Assembly: GCA_016791475.1 (NCBI GenBank)
Contig: JAEUWI010000014.1
Coordinates: 80,625 to 144,624, forward strand
DNA from: Candidatus Hydrogenedentota bacterium
GTDB taxonomy: Bacteria; Hydrogenedentota; Hydrogenedentia; Hydrogenedentales; JAEUWI01
Length of the DNA stretch: 64,000 nucleotides
Direction of reading: 5' to 3'
Shown here: positions 54,578 through 63,853 of the stretch, piece by piece
How the letters are laid out: each line of letters begins with the position of its first letter
How positions within the stretch are numbered: the first letter of the stretch is position 1
Position numbers and translations under genes: made by a program
The notes under the pieces: model-generated
Told to the model about the DNA's origin: nothing
The model's input: the letters and a program-made list of their open reading frames with translations, nothing else
The model's database searches: none

Positions 54578-54887
54578 TGTTCCTTCTCCCGATGTTTGGT
54601 CATGTCCCTTGGATGTTTCTGAATTGGAGGGCGCTGCGCCCAACGTGGCCGATGGTGCCTGACGCAGTATTCGCATTTCAACCCCCCAAAGGATTTCCTT
54701 TTTTCGACACACGATCCGCCCCCGGATCCTGTATAATACTCCCGACAGACGTTCGCCGCACCCCGCCCCCGGTATGTGCACAGCGCAGCACATGCTACGG
54801 TCTATGCGGCTCCTGACCGAGTCGGGGTTTGGGAGTACTGCCTGCGGGGCTGTGGCTTGGTTTTTTCCGGCAGCATAAGGTTGGGTA
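54578..54887. other. 310-nt intergenic region and response-regulator leader
   Basis: No credible gene is seen. A perfect TATAAT (54732-54737) without a good -35 suggests a promoter for the response regulator with a ~145-nt leader. The leader contains a possible CTGCC/GGCAG hairpin with an internal T-run near 54840-54873. A regulatory leader is possible but not shown. Confidence 0.4.
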
Positions 54888-55790
54888 ATGGCGAATATCC
54901 TCATTGTAGACGATGACAAGCGAATCACCGATTTCCTCTGCGACCAGTTGAAGCTCCGGGGCCACGCCTGTCGTTTCGAAAACCGCGGGGAGCAACTCCT
55001 CGAAAAGGTCAATATGCGCGAAGTTGACCTGCTCATCCTCGATGTCATGCTGCCCGATGTCTCCGGCTTCGAAGTCTGCCGGCGTATTCGGGCCAACACC
55101 GACTACTACACCCTGCCCATCCTTTTCCTGTCCTCCATGGATTCCCAGGAAGAAATCAACCACGGACTGGCCCAGGGCGCCGACGACTACGTCACCAAAC
55201 CCTTCACCCCCAATCTCCTGCTCACCCGAATCGAAAACCTGCTCCTTTCGAGCGCGAAAACCTCCATAACCGACGATGTTACCGGCCTGCCCAACTCCAA
55301 GAGCATCAAGTCCGAAATTCAAAAGGCCATCTCCCGGAAAACCGTCTTCATCATCGGCTATGTCGAGTTGATGGGCATCAATGAATTTCACGTGGACACT
55401 GATCGCGAACAGCAGCTCAAGGCCCTCCGCCACTTCGCCCGGTGCCTCCACCTCTGCGCACGACAGGTCGAACCTAAGTTTTTCTCCGTCGGCCATATGG
55501 GCGGCGGACACTTCGTCTTCATCATCGATCCGGAAAAGGCCGACGCCCTCGCCCAGCGCGTAAACGAGGTTTGGAGCAACCACCTCCCCGGCTTCCTCGA
55601 ATCCCTCGCCAAACCCAATCTCCTGAAGACCTGGCGCGCCAACCGCATGCTGGAATTCCTCCTCTGCGTCACCAAACGGGAAGCCGACAGCACCCACGCC
55701 TCCCGCGACCTCTTTGAAACCCTGTCCCACCTCCGCGCCACCGCCGCGGAAAGCCGCCACTCGGGCGTCTTCCGCGACCGGCGGCGATAG
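54888..55790 (+). CDS. Response regulator with degenerate GGDEF-like output domain
   Basis: Residues 1-120 are a receiver domain: Asp9/Asp10, phospho-acceptor Asp52 in LILDVMLPDVSG, Ser82 and Lys104 in YVTKPF. Residues 125-285 retain a GGDEF-like layout (DDVTGLPNSKSI near 129-140), but the active-site loop reads GGGHF (205-209) where GG(D/E)EF is expected. Cyclase activity is unlikely; it may bind c-di-GMP or GTP or act by protein contact. It could receive signal from the histidine kinase at 49710, about 3.6 kb upstream, but this is only a proximity argument. Confidence 0.82.
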   Translation: MANILIVDDDKRITDFLCDQLKLRGHACRFENRGEQLLEKVNMREVDLLILDVMLPDVSGFEVCRRIRANTDYYTLPILFLSSMDSQEEINHGLAQGADDYVTKPFTPNLLLTRIENLLLSSAKTSITDDVTGLPNSKSIKSEIQKAISRKTVFIIGYVELMGINEFHVDTDREQQLKALRHFARCLHLCARQVEPKFFSVGHMGGGHFVFIIDPEKADALAQRVNEVWSNHLPGFLESLAKPNLLKTWRANRMLEFLLCVTKREADSTHASRDLFETLSHLRATAAESRHSGVFRDRRR

Positions 55791-55993
55791 AAAAAGTCAC
55801 AATACCGAAGGGCGGACGGCGACCGGATTTGCATTCCGGCCGCGCCAGCGCCTATTATTCCGCCTTGCGACAGGTCCTTCTGAGGCCGGGTAGCACTGCC
55901 CCGTCACCCCATCCCCCACCCCTCAGCAACCCGTATGCATGGACTAAAGTACAAGCACACAATGGCAATGGCCCCTATGTTGGAGAACCGGGC

Positions 55994-57295
55994 ATGAGAC
56001 GCAGCATCGTTCATGAAGGCGCGAAAAACCTGAGCTACGAGATCCGCGAGATCGTGGGCGTGGCCCGGGAAATTCGCGGGCTCGGCCGCGACATCATCTG
56101 GGAAAACATCGGCGACCCCATCGAAAAAGGCGAACAGCTTGCCCCCTGGATTCGCGAGATCCTCAGCGAACTCCTTCTGGAGCCCAAGTCCTACGGCTAC
56201 TGCGACACCGCCGGCGTCATCGAAACCCGCGAATTCCTCGCCGCAAAAGTAAACGAGCGCGCGGGCGGCGTACAGATCACCCCCAACGACCTCCTCTTCT
56301 TCAACGGCGTCGGCGACGCCGTCGCGCGCGTCTACGGCTTCCTCAAACGCGAAGCCCGCATCCTCGGCCCCTCCCCGGCCTACAGCACCCATTCCTCCGC
56401 CGAAGCCGCCCACTCGGGATACAACCACCTCACCTACAAGCTCGACCCCTACAACGGCTGGATGCCCGACGTTGAAGATATCCGCATGAAAGTCAAATAC
56501 AACGACTCCATCGCCGGTATCCTCATCCTCACGCCCGACAACCCCACCGGGGCGGTGTATTCCCGCGAAACCCTCGACGAGATCGTCAAGATCGCCCAGG
56601 AATACGACCTCTTTATCATCACCGACGAGATCTACGCCCACATCGTCTACGAAGGCTACCCCCGCATCCACACCAGCCAGTGGATTCAGGACGTACCCGC
56701 CATCGCCATGCGCGGAATCAGCAAAGAATACCCCTGGCCCGGCTCGCGCTGCGGCTGGCTCGAGATCCTCAACCGCGGCAAAGACAAAAACTTCGCCACC
56801 TACACCGAGAGCCTCCTCGCTGCAAAACGCCTCGAAGTCTGCTCCACCACCTTGCCCCAGATGTCCATCCCCCGCGTCTTCGGCGACAGCCGCTACGAAG
56901 GGCACCTCCTCACCCGCGCCGCCATGTTTGCCGAGCGCGCCCAGGAAGCCGCGGACGCCTTCGAGGGCTGCGAATACGTCATCGCCAACAAACCCGGCGG
57001 CGCCTTCTACTTCACCGTCATGTTCAAGGAAGGACTCCTCGGCGACCATCAGACCCTCGAGATCGACAACCCCGTCGTCAAGGCGCGCATCGAAGAACTC
57101 GTCAAAGGCGTATCCCCCGACAAACGCTTCGTCTACTACCTCATGGGCGCCACGGGTATCGTCGTCGTGCCCCTCACCGGCTTCCAGTGCAGCCACGCCG
57201 GCTTCCGATTCACCCTCCTCGAATCCGACCCCGCAAAGCGCAGCCACATTTTCCAGACCCTGCGCCAGTCCATCGACGCCTATTGCGCGAGCTGA
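55994..57295 (+). CDS. Pyridoxal-phosphate-dependent class I/II aminotransferase
   Basis: ATG 55994 has GGAGAAC upstream; an in-frame ATG at 55829 adds a low-complexity stretch and is rejected. The PLP fold-type I motifs are clear: SYGYCDTAG, LTPDNPTGAVYS (Asn183), FIITDEIYAHIVY (Asp211), Lys244 in GISKEYPWPGSRCGW and the carboxylate-binding Arg. The family includes alanine/aspartate-type aminotransferases; the exact substrate is not determined. 433 residues; strong terminator after it. Confidence 0.9.
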   Translation: MRRSIVHEGAKNLSYEIREIVGVAREIRGLGRDIIWENIGDPIEKGEQLAPWIREILSELLLEPKSYGYCDTAGVIETREFLAAKVNERAGGVQITPNDLLFFNGVGDAVARVYGFLKREARILGPSPAYSTHSSAEAAHSGYNHLTYKLDPYNGWMPDVEDIRMKVKYNDSIAGILILTPDNPTGAVYSRETLDEIVKIAQEYDLFIITDEIYAHIVYEGYPRIHTSQWIQDVPAIAMRGISKEYPWPGSRCGWLEILNRGKDKNFATYTESLLAAKRLEVCSTTLPQMSIPRVFGDSRYEGHLLTRAAMFAERAQEAADAFEGCEYVIANKPGGAFYFTVMFKEGLLGDHQTLEIDNPVVKARIEELVKGVSPDKRFVYYLMGATGIVVVPLTGFQCSHAGFRFTLLESDPAKRSHIFQTLRQSIDAYCAS

Positions 57296-57312
57296 CACAC
57301 ACCAGGAAACGC

Positions 57313-57349
57313 AAAGGCCCCCGGCAACCCGCCCGGGGGCCTTTCTTTT
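57313..57349 (+). terminator. Intrinsic terminator after the aminotransferase
   Basis: AAAGGCCCCCGG and CCCGGGGGCCTTT form a long GC-rich stem with a short loop, followed by CTTTT. It may act in both directions because of the flanking A and T runs. Confidence 0.9.
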
Positions 57350-57425
57350 GCCCGGAGGACGGCCCCAGGGGATGGCCTCGCGCCCACGACCGCGAATCAC
57401 GAAATTGCCTGCGACGGGACTGTCC

Positions 57426-58205
57426 TGCGCGCGTCATGATTCGCATTGAGCGATGCGCACCAGTGCGCCCACAGGCCAATTGCGGCGGGAGGAGCAAACT
57501 CTGGCGCGCGGGACTGTCCCGCGATTTCAAAAGCGGGGGACGACGGGACGGTCCTGGAAATACACCTGCGGCACGGATGAAAATGCGAGTTGGCTTTTTG
57601 CTCTTCAGGGTGCTTCCCCCCCTGGCCCCCCGCAAGCGGGGGGAACCTCACATCTCAAAGTGAACCTCTTGCTCCCCCCGCTTGCAGGGGGTAGGGGGGT
57701 AAAGCTCGGATACGACTTCCAACCTCTATGGGTGAGGCGAAGTGTCATGAAGGACTGCCATGCGCGAGTCATGATTCGCGTTGAGCGCTGCGCGCCAGCC
57801 CGCCCACAGGCCAATTCAGGCGGGAGAAGCGAACTCTGGCGAGCGATTTCAAGAGCGGGGAACGACGGGACGGTCCTGGAAATACACCTGCGGCACGGAT
57901 GAAAATACGAGTTGGTTTTTGCTCTTCAGGGTGCTTACCCCCCTGGCCCCCCGCAAGCGGGGGGAACCTTACATCTCAAAGTGAACCTCTTGCTCCCCCC
58001 GCTTGCGGGGGTAGGGGGGGTAAAGCTCGGATACGACTTCCAACCTCTATGGGTGACGCGAGGTGTCATGAAGGACTGTCCTGCGCGCGTCATGATTCGC
58101 ATTGAGCGATGCGCACCAGTGCGCCCACAGGCCAATTGCGGCGGGAGCAGCAAACTCTGGCGCGCGGGACTGTCCCGCGATTTCAAGAGCGGGGGACGGT
58201 CCTGA
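57426..58205. repeat. Tandem direct repeat, 2.4 copies of a ~321-335 bp unit
   Basis: Unit 1 (57426-57760), unit 2 (57761-58081) and a partial unit 3 (58082-58205) each begin TGCGCG(C/A)GTCATGATTCGC. Inside each full unit are a GCGGGAC/GTCCCGC-type palindrome, CCCCCCGCAAGCGGGGGG and a C-rich CTCCCCCCGCTTGC stretch. Units 1 and 3 are closer to each other at the start than to unit 2. No plausible gene is encoded; the open frames give Pro/Gly-rich noise. Confidence 0.9.
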
Positions 58206-58411
58206 AGCCGCATCGCCCGCCTGGGTCGCCTCTACGGTCTCCGTCGCCGTGATCTCGTCGAGCGCACCCTCGGTATGGACAGTCCCCTTGGGACGGCGAA
58301 GGCTTTCTGGGTTTTCCATCCCTGAAAATGAGTCCGGTTTCGGGGAGGGGTATGCCCCCCCCATTGATTCGGTGCGGACGTTGACCTGGTGGGCGGGGGA
58401 AGGATTGGCGG

Positions 58412-59977
58412 GTGGGAGGAAGATCGGTTGATCGTGTTAATATAGGTGCCTGTCCCTGTTTTATTCACAATCTCGTTCTTCGTGTGCGAAACCCCAATCC
58501 TTTTGACGCCTTGAAGCAGCATGAAGTCTTTTCCGAAGGCGGGTCGAGTGGATTTCGGGTATCAAATCCGGACAACGTTGTCACGAACAACGCGGTGGCG
58601 GATTGCCAGGGCTTTGGGTATTGGCTGGGTTTCCCGGCAACACCCTGGGGGCCGAACCATTTTGTAGCCATGCGGCCCGACCGCTTGCCCTTTGGCACGT
58701 TCAACGACAATAGCACCCATAGCACCGGTGCCGAAGGTCTGATGCTGGACTATGTTGAAGTGGATAACGCGGGCAATGTGGCCCCCGCCCGCTATATCTC
58801 CACCACCGATGAACTGGACCCTGAATTTCCTTTTGACACCATCCAGCGTTTTGATGTGAGTCGCGTTGTGATTTGGAAGAGTGGTCGGGGTGGCCTTTGG
58901 GATTATTCCACCTGGCCGAATTACTCGGGCATCGTCTCCGCAGACAATGTGGGTCGTTTTTTTGCTGGTGCGGGGGAGGATGGTGTTATTGAACATTCCT
59001 TGGCCATCGGAGACAGTCTTAACAGCGCCACACCCCGTCCCGAGCCCTTCGTGGAGCCCTTGGGTGGCACGGAAATCCCCACGGCCTTTGCAACGTTCCA
59101 GGGAGCCTTCGATATCCGAGAGAACCTCGTCGTAAACTTTCCGCTGGTGGCGGATGTGCGGAGCGGTGTCTTTGCCACCGACGATTACTATCTCCACCCC
59201 GTGGAAATGGGATTGACGCGGAGCACAGCCAATTTTCTATTGGACTCCCACCCCGGCTATCGCTCGCGGGCCGAACAGGAACACTTTGCTCTCGCGGGTG
59301 CGGTATTTGATCCGGAAGGGCTCTGGGGACCGGCGGGTCAATTCATCGTCTACGACGAACCTTTCTTCACCCATGGTCTCCCAGTGTCGTCCATTCCCCC
59401 TGGCGAGGGCACGGGCGGGGTGTCTGTCCCAGGGCCGTTCTACGGCATCATGAACTTCGTCATCAATAACCAAAGCCCACCGGACCATCCGCTGATGGCG
59501 CTTCAGGCAACGCGACTCGATCCCGATTCTCTGGCTCCCATAGGTACGTGGACCGTTAACGAGGCCGTCGAGGAGTGGTTTCTTTCTCCCTACCGCCATT
59601 TCGCCGCCCATGGAAGTGGACTGTACCTCATCGAGTTTGCCCGTTCGCCCATGCCGACCGATCTGAGCCTGGGATTTGAGAACATGCTGAAGCCCGAGGA
59701 CACCCTGGTGATCGGAATCCAGCTCAGTGGCGCGGTCACACCCGAAGTCTACGTCGAGGCTTACGACCGAACACGTCCATACAACGCTCTGGGTTCGTTT
59801 CAGGCCCTTCGGGAGTCAAGTGGTGAGACTTGGTGGCAAGACAAGCCAAACAACCGAGTATGGGTCAAGCTACGCGGCGGATTCTGGGAATTCTGGGATA
59901 ACACGGGGGAACACGCTGTGCCTACGAATGACGAACTACTTTATGAGAAAACGACCCTACATTTGAACACGGATTGA
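58412..59977 (+). pseudogene. 5'-truncated CEMIP/G8-like beta-helix protein (C-terminal part)
   Basis: From about codon 43 (~58538) the product resembles the C-terminal half of eukaryotic-type CEMIP/TMEM2 and bacterial G8-domain proteins: GFRVSNPDNVVTNNAVADCQ and GFGYWLGFP match the WMxNPNNxLxxNxAxGSExxGFW region, and VEAYDRTRPYNALGSF is near the end. No G8 domain, no signal peptide and no good start are present; the first ~40 codons look non-coding. The ORF is open only because of chance. This is most likely the remaining 3' part of a larger exported hyaluronidase-like gene cut at about 58538. Confidence 0.65.
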
Positions 59978-60026
59978 GATATGAGAAACGACTGCCTTGG
60001 TATTCCGCGTCAGAAGGATTTTGGCA

Positions 60027-60655
60027 TTACCGAAGGTCCGCCTCTAGCAGATAGCGATACTCCAGATGCCCGGTCCAGTCGGTCAACTTCGTCATCTGCC
60101 GGGCTTTGTTGAAATGGTACTGCACGTCCGACGTGGCGCTGGCCGCGTCCGTGTCGCAGATTCCGCCGAAGGCGAATAGCGCACCTTCGGCATCATGCCC
60201 GTCGCGCCGTCGTAGTAGTTGAGCGTGGGCATGATATCGCCCGAGGAGCCCGCCCCCGTCTTCGTCACCCGGCCCACCGCGTCATAGTAATACTTCAACT
60301 CCTTGCCGACGGCGTCCAGCGTCCGCGTCAGCAGGTGGCGCGTGTAGTCGAAGAAGTACTCCGTGGAGTGGTTCAGGGCGTCGGTCACTTTGGTTTTCAG
60401 GCCCGTGGCGTCATAGAAATACTTCACATCGCCGATGACCGGAAGGGTGGACTTGGTCAGACGACCGCGCTCGTCAAAGTAATTGAGGGTGTAATTCCCC
60501 GCCAGGTCGATGGTTTTGGTAGCGAGACCCAGAAGATCATACTCCGTAATCATGTGATTCCCACTGCCCGAGGGGAAGGTGGTGGTCACCCTGCGCCCCA
60601 GACAGTCGTACACGAAATCTGTTTCCTGGTTCAGGGCGTTCTTCACCTTGGTCAT
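60027..60655 (-). pseudogene. RHS/YD-repeat fragment, frameshifted
   Basis: The ORF from 60655 encodes YD repeats (DFVYDCLGRRVTTTFPSG, ITEYDLLGLATKTIDLAGNY, LNYFDERGRLTKS, KYFYDATGLKTKVTDALNHS). After MPKVRYS near 60190 a frameshift occurs: the +1 frame continues with DVQYHFNKARQMTKLTDWTG and HLEYRYLLEADLR before a stop at 60029-60027. No start, export signal or RHS core end is present. This is a remnant of an RHS protein, downstream of the candidate immunity gene. Confidence 0.75.
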
Positions 60656-60718
60656 GCGCGAATTGGCGTGTTAGTAGAAGTCGGAAGTTGGGAAGTGGCG
60701 CCGTTCACAATTCGGAAT

Positions 60719-61156
60719 TTAGCGTTGGCTCAGCCCGGATTTGGCTGAATGAGTTTTCCCAGTCCGATCTGGCGGCGACGAAGCGGGCTTCTCGTTGATC
60801 GAATCGTCCGTTCGTATTCTTATTTGAACAACTCGATTGTTCTCAAAATCCAAAAGCAAGATCCAATTGTCTGCCATTAGTTGAAGTGGCGTCGCAATGA
60901 CCCACTGGTCCGATTTCCATTTAGACAGTTTAAGTGCGGACATCCCGTTTCGGTCAAAGATTTTAAGAACCTCTCCCTCGGTATCTCCAATATTTAGCAA
61001 TTCGTATAGTACTAGCAAGTTAGTTCGTGCTGTGCTAATGCCAAGCTTGCTGTGTAATTCGTGATACCAATTAGAACTCTTTGCGATTTCATTCCCAAGT
61101 AATCCTCCCATTAGTGCCAAAATTATCGCTAAGACTAAACGCTTACGCCTGAGCAT
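60719..61156 (-). CDS. Small exported protein, candidate RHS immunity protein
   Basis: The 145-residue protein begins with a charged, hydrophobic signal or anchor (RRKRLVLAIILALMGGLLG), then a mixed alpha/beta domain (GDTEGEVLKIFDRNGMSALK, WILLLDFENNRVVQIRIRTD) and an Arg/Ser-rich tail. It is AT-richer than the rest of the window. It lies 45 nt after the RHS stop on the same strand, the usual position of an immunity gene, and between two RHS pieces. A membrane or periplasmic immunity role is inference. The family is not recognised. Confidence 0.6.
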   Translation of the reverse strand: MLRRKRLVLAIILALMGGLLGNEIAKSSNWYHELHSKLGISTARTNLLVLYELLNIGDTEGEVLKIFDRNGMSALKLSKWKSDQWVIATPLQLMADNWILLLDFENNRVVQIRIRTDDSINEKPASSPPDRTGKTHSAKSGLSQR

Positions 61157-61201
61157 GAATCTTATCCAATTATTTTACGTGGAACTTTTGCCGTTCAAAT
61201 T

Positions 61202-62983
61202 TTAACGATGTCTATAGAAAGCGCCACAGCAATCTTCGCAAGAATCACAATCTCTGCCGCACATCGTTGCACCGAATACAGCGGCTTCCGTATCTTCCCG
61301 TGAATCATTGTTTCCAAACGTCCAGCCGCGACCGAAAGGTAAACCAGTAATTGACTGCAACAGTTCCCATGTGTCGTTACCAACAGTGAAGAAAAAGTCC
61401 CCACTTCCAATTAGCATTCCAGCGCACCTTTTCATTCTACATGCAACTACGCAGTGTCGTATTGAGGGACCTTGCGGTCCCAAATAACCGCCAACCATCG
61501 CTTCCAAGGCGCACCCGAGCAGGATACCAAAATACATATACTGGACAAACTTTGCCATACTATACGAGCTGTTTCGTCCCCTCAGTTCTCCACCAATGGC
61601 ACCCCCTACAGCAACGCCCGAAATGCCACCAAAGAAGCGGCCGTCCGCATCCCATAAGCTCACTGGATTATTCACCACATACGCATACACATTAGGTCCG
61701 TCATGCATCCCCAGCGGGTCCCTGGTCAGCCAGCGTCCCGAATCCGGGCTGTACTGCCTATACGCCGTGTGATACAGCCGCGCCTCGTTGTCCCAGTCGT
61801 GACCGGTGAACTTCCTGGTGATCTCCTCGCCGGTATTGCCATATTTCCCGCCGAAGGGGGTGTAGTCGTATTTGCCCAGGCGGTCGCCGTCCTCGTCCCA
61901 CAGGCTTCGCGTGGAGCCGATGGCATCCTGGAAATAGTAGGCATAGGTCCCAGATGAGGCTGTGCTACCCTCCGAAGTTGCCAACACCGTCCCTATTTGC
62001 CGTCCGGGATGGTGGATGTACGTGGACAGCAAAGTGCCGCCGCTGTTTTCCTCGTTCACTACACCCCAGCCTTGGTCTACGCGGTACTTTGTCATGGCTC
62101 CGCCGGTGACCGCCCTTGACCTGCGTTTCTGGTCGTCCGCCGCAGGCGGATAGGCATACGTGACCGTACCCTCGCCCTGGAAGTTGCTCGCCACCTTGGT
62201 CAGTTTGTCGCCGTAGTTGTAGTAGTAGGTGCCGGTGTAGCCGCCCGTGCGCGTCTTCTGAGTCATCCGCCCAAACTGGTCGTAGGCGAAGCTTGTGGTG
62301 GCCCCGTCCAACGTGTGGGAGGTCATTTCATTGGCAGTCCGCCGAAGGCGGATAGCCTGGGTTTCCGTCTCCACCGTGTCGCCATCGAGTTTGAGCACCA
62401 CCACATCGTCCAGGTAGTTCCCCGTGCCCGAGGCAAAGGTGAAGTAACCCGCCACGGCGCATCTGCGACCCGCCGTGGTCACGGCGGAGGAAGTGGTCTC
62501 CAGCACCTTGACCATGGCGTCGGTGGTGCCCGCCACGGCGCGTCTCCGACCCTTCTTGCGTCGCCACACTTCCGCATTCGCCCCGTCGGCCTTGGCGTAG
62601 TATTCATACCACACGCCCGTATCCGTGGCCACGGTTTCCGTATCGAGGGTTGTGGCGTTCGTCCGGAGCACGAGGGACGAAGATGTCACGGTCATGCGCA
62701 GGTGGCCGCCGCTGTATTCCCCGCCCAGGCGCGTCTTCGACCAGATACGGATCTGTCCATCCCTCGTTCCCAAGCTCCGCTTGGGAATGAAGTCCCCGGA
62801 GCTCCGCTCCGCAATCCCAACCAGCCTGTACCATCCCCGAGAAATATCGATGACCCACTCCCGCAGAAGAAAAGGAAACCTCGAAGTCGCGAGGCTATTC
62901 CGCAGGCCGCCGCGGAAGCCGAAACCACACACGCGAAAACGCCGTGGTCGTGACGCAATTCGGGGCTGGCATAGGGCTGGCAC
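61202..62983 (-). CDS. RHS-repeat protein with RHS core and variable Cys-rich C-terminal domain
   Basis: YD-like repeats (SFAYDQFGRMTQKTRTGGYT, YYFQDAIGSTRSLWDEDGD) lead to the conserved RHS core: KFTGHDWDNEARLYHTAYRQ, SPDSGRWLTRDPLG and NPVSLWDADG. The core is followed by ~145 residues (449-593) that are not RHS and contain nine Cys (GCALEA, HCVVACRMKRC, MCGRDCDSCEDCC). In RHS proteins this part is the effector or toxin, carried in a cage. The 5' end is unreliable: codons before ~62740 contain an intergenic-type palindrome (62764-62790), so the gene may be an orphan tip or 5'-truncated. Confidence 0.7.
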   Translation of the reverse strand: MPALCQPRIASRPRRFRVCGFGFRGGLRNSLATSRFPFLLREWVIDISRGWYRLVGIAERSSGDFIPKRSLGTRDGQIRIWSKTRLGGEYSGGHLRMTVTSSSLVLRTNATTLDTETVATDTGVWYEYYAKADGANAEVWRRKKGRRRAVAGTTDAMVKVLETTSSAVTTAGRRCAVAGYFTFASGTGNYLDDVVVLKLDGDTVETETQAIRLRRTANEMTSHTLDGATTSFAYDQFGRMTQKTRTGGYTGTYYYNYGDKLTKVASNFQGEGTVTYAYPPAADDQKRRSRAVTGGAMTKYRVDQGWGVVNEENSGGTLLSTYIHHPGRQIGTVLATSEGSTASSGTYAYYFQDAIGSTRSLWDEDGDRLGKYDYTPFGGKYGNTGEEITRKFTGHDWDNEARLYHTAYRQYSPDSGRWLTRDPLGMHDGPNVYAYVVNNPVSLWDADGRFFGGISGVAVGGAIGGELRGRNSSYSMAKFVQYMYFGILLGCALEAMVGGYLGPQGPSIRHCVVACRMKRCAGMLIGSGDFFFTVGNDTWELLQSITGLPFGRGWTFGNNDSREDTEAAVFGATMCGRDCDSCEDCCGAFYRHR

Positions 62984-63325
62984 GTTGAAACAACTCCCTC
63001 ACACGGTTTCGTGGTACTGCTGCGCACTCAGTGTAGGGCATTTCTTACGATTTGACAAGGGGTCGGGATGCCCTGCCGTGTGCAGGCGCTCCGGAGTGCG
63101 CTTCGATTGGCCCACCCACAGGATCTTGGGCATTCATGCCCGAGGCAAGGCATGTCCCAACCGGATGAGGGAGAGCGATCTCGAATTCCGCTCGTCACGA
63201 CCTTACATCCCCTGGGACATGCCGCCGCACACGCGTGGTACCCCTCGGTCGAGGACACCTCGTTTTCCGCCGTTTCTCACCCGGACCGTGGATCACCGGC
63301 GGCGGTACGTCCCCTGGGAGCGCAC
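62984..63325. other. Gene-free region between the RHS locus and cspA-like gene
   Basis: No credible gene, tRNA or promoter is recognised in this ~340-nt stretch. The short frames in it have no start site or domain support. Confidence 0.4.
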
Positions 63326-63365
63326 AAAAGAAAACCGGCGCCGGGAACATGTTCCCAGGCGCCGG
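63326..63365 (-). terminator. Intrinsic terminator after the cold-shock gene
   Basis: The minus strand has CCGGCGCC and GGCGCCGG enclosing a second palindrome (GGGAACATGTTCCC), followed by TTTTCTTTT. It lies 23 nt after the stop of the cold-shock gene. Confidence 0.9.
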
Positions 63366-63388
63366 AACGCGCAGTGTTGCCCAATACG

Positions 63389-63616
63389 CTATTCTTTTTC
63401 GCCGGCCTTCTTAACCAGCACGGCCTGCGGCCCCTTCGTGCCCTCCTTGAGTTCGTAAACCACTTCCTCGCCCTGGCGCAACGTCCGAAAGCCTTCCATC
63501 TCGATGGCGCTATGGTGAACGAAGACGTCACTGGCTTCTTCGCGCGCGATGAAGCCGTAGCCCTTCTGATCGCTGAACCATTTTACTTTTCCAGATTTCA
63601 GTGCAGAGGTTCCCAT
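63389..63616 (-). CDS. CspA-family cold-shock protein
   Basis: A single cold-shock domain binds single-stranded RNA/DNA. RNP1 is GKVKWFSDQKGYGFIAREEA and RNP2 is DVFVHHSAIEMEGFRTLRQG; the C-terminus ends KKAGEKE. The start may be the ATG at 63616 or a GTG at 63625; both have GGGAGGAGG upstream, at different spacing. A leader of about 100 nt from the promoter at 63724-63752 is typical for cold-shock genes. Confidence 0.93.
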   Translation of the reverse strand: MGTSALKSGKVKWFSDQKGYGFIAREEASDVFVHHSAIEMEGFRTLRQGEEVVYELKEGTKGPQAVLVKKAGEKE

Positions 63617-63723
63617 TCCTGACACGACCTCCTCCCTTCCTGTTGCTCACTACTCCTTGCAATGGGTGGCGGAAAATCCCAAGAAAGTCCGCGCGGCCAC
63701 TACAAAACAAATCCGCAAAGTCA

Positions 63724-63752
63724 AGAATAAACCCGTACCGCCAATCTGTCAA
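63724..63752 (-). promoter_or_regulatory. Promoter of the cold-shock gene
   Basis: On the minus strand a perfect TTGACA (63752-63747) and TATTCT (63729-63724) are spaced by 17 bases. The surrounding sequence is AT-rich. Confidence 0.75.
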
Positions 63753-63853
63753 TAGAAATAGTTTTAGTGTTCAAAAGCAAGACAATGTGGCGGGTGTTAA
63801 AATCCAATAAATCGATTAAATCTATGCTTTTCGCCGGTTGCAATGGGATAATT

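Noticed and set aside
55904..57400. 498-codon minus-strand frame opposite the aminotransferase, and 538-codon frame opposite sthA (52894-54510)
   Set aside because: Both are Gly/Val/Asp-rich shadows of conserved genes without RBS or family resemblance.
57453..58205. Open frames in the tandem repeats (Pro/Gly-rich strings)
   Set aside because: They follow the repeat units, have no RBS and differ only by repeat drift; treated as noncoding.
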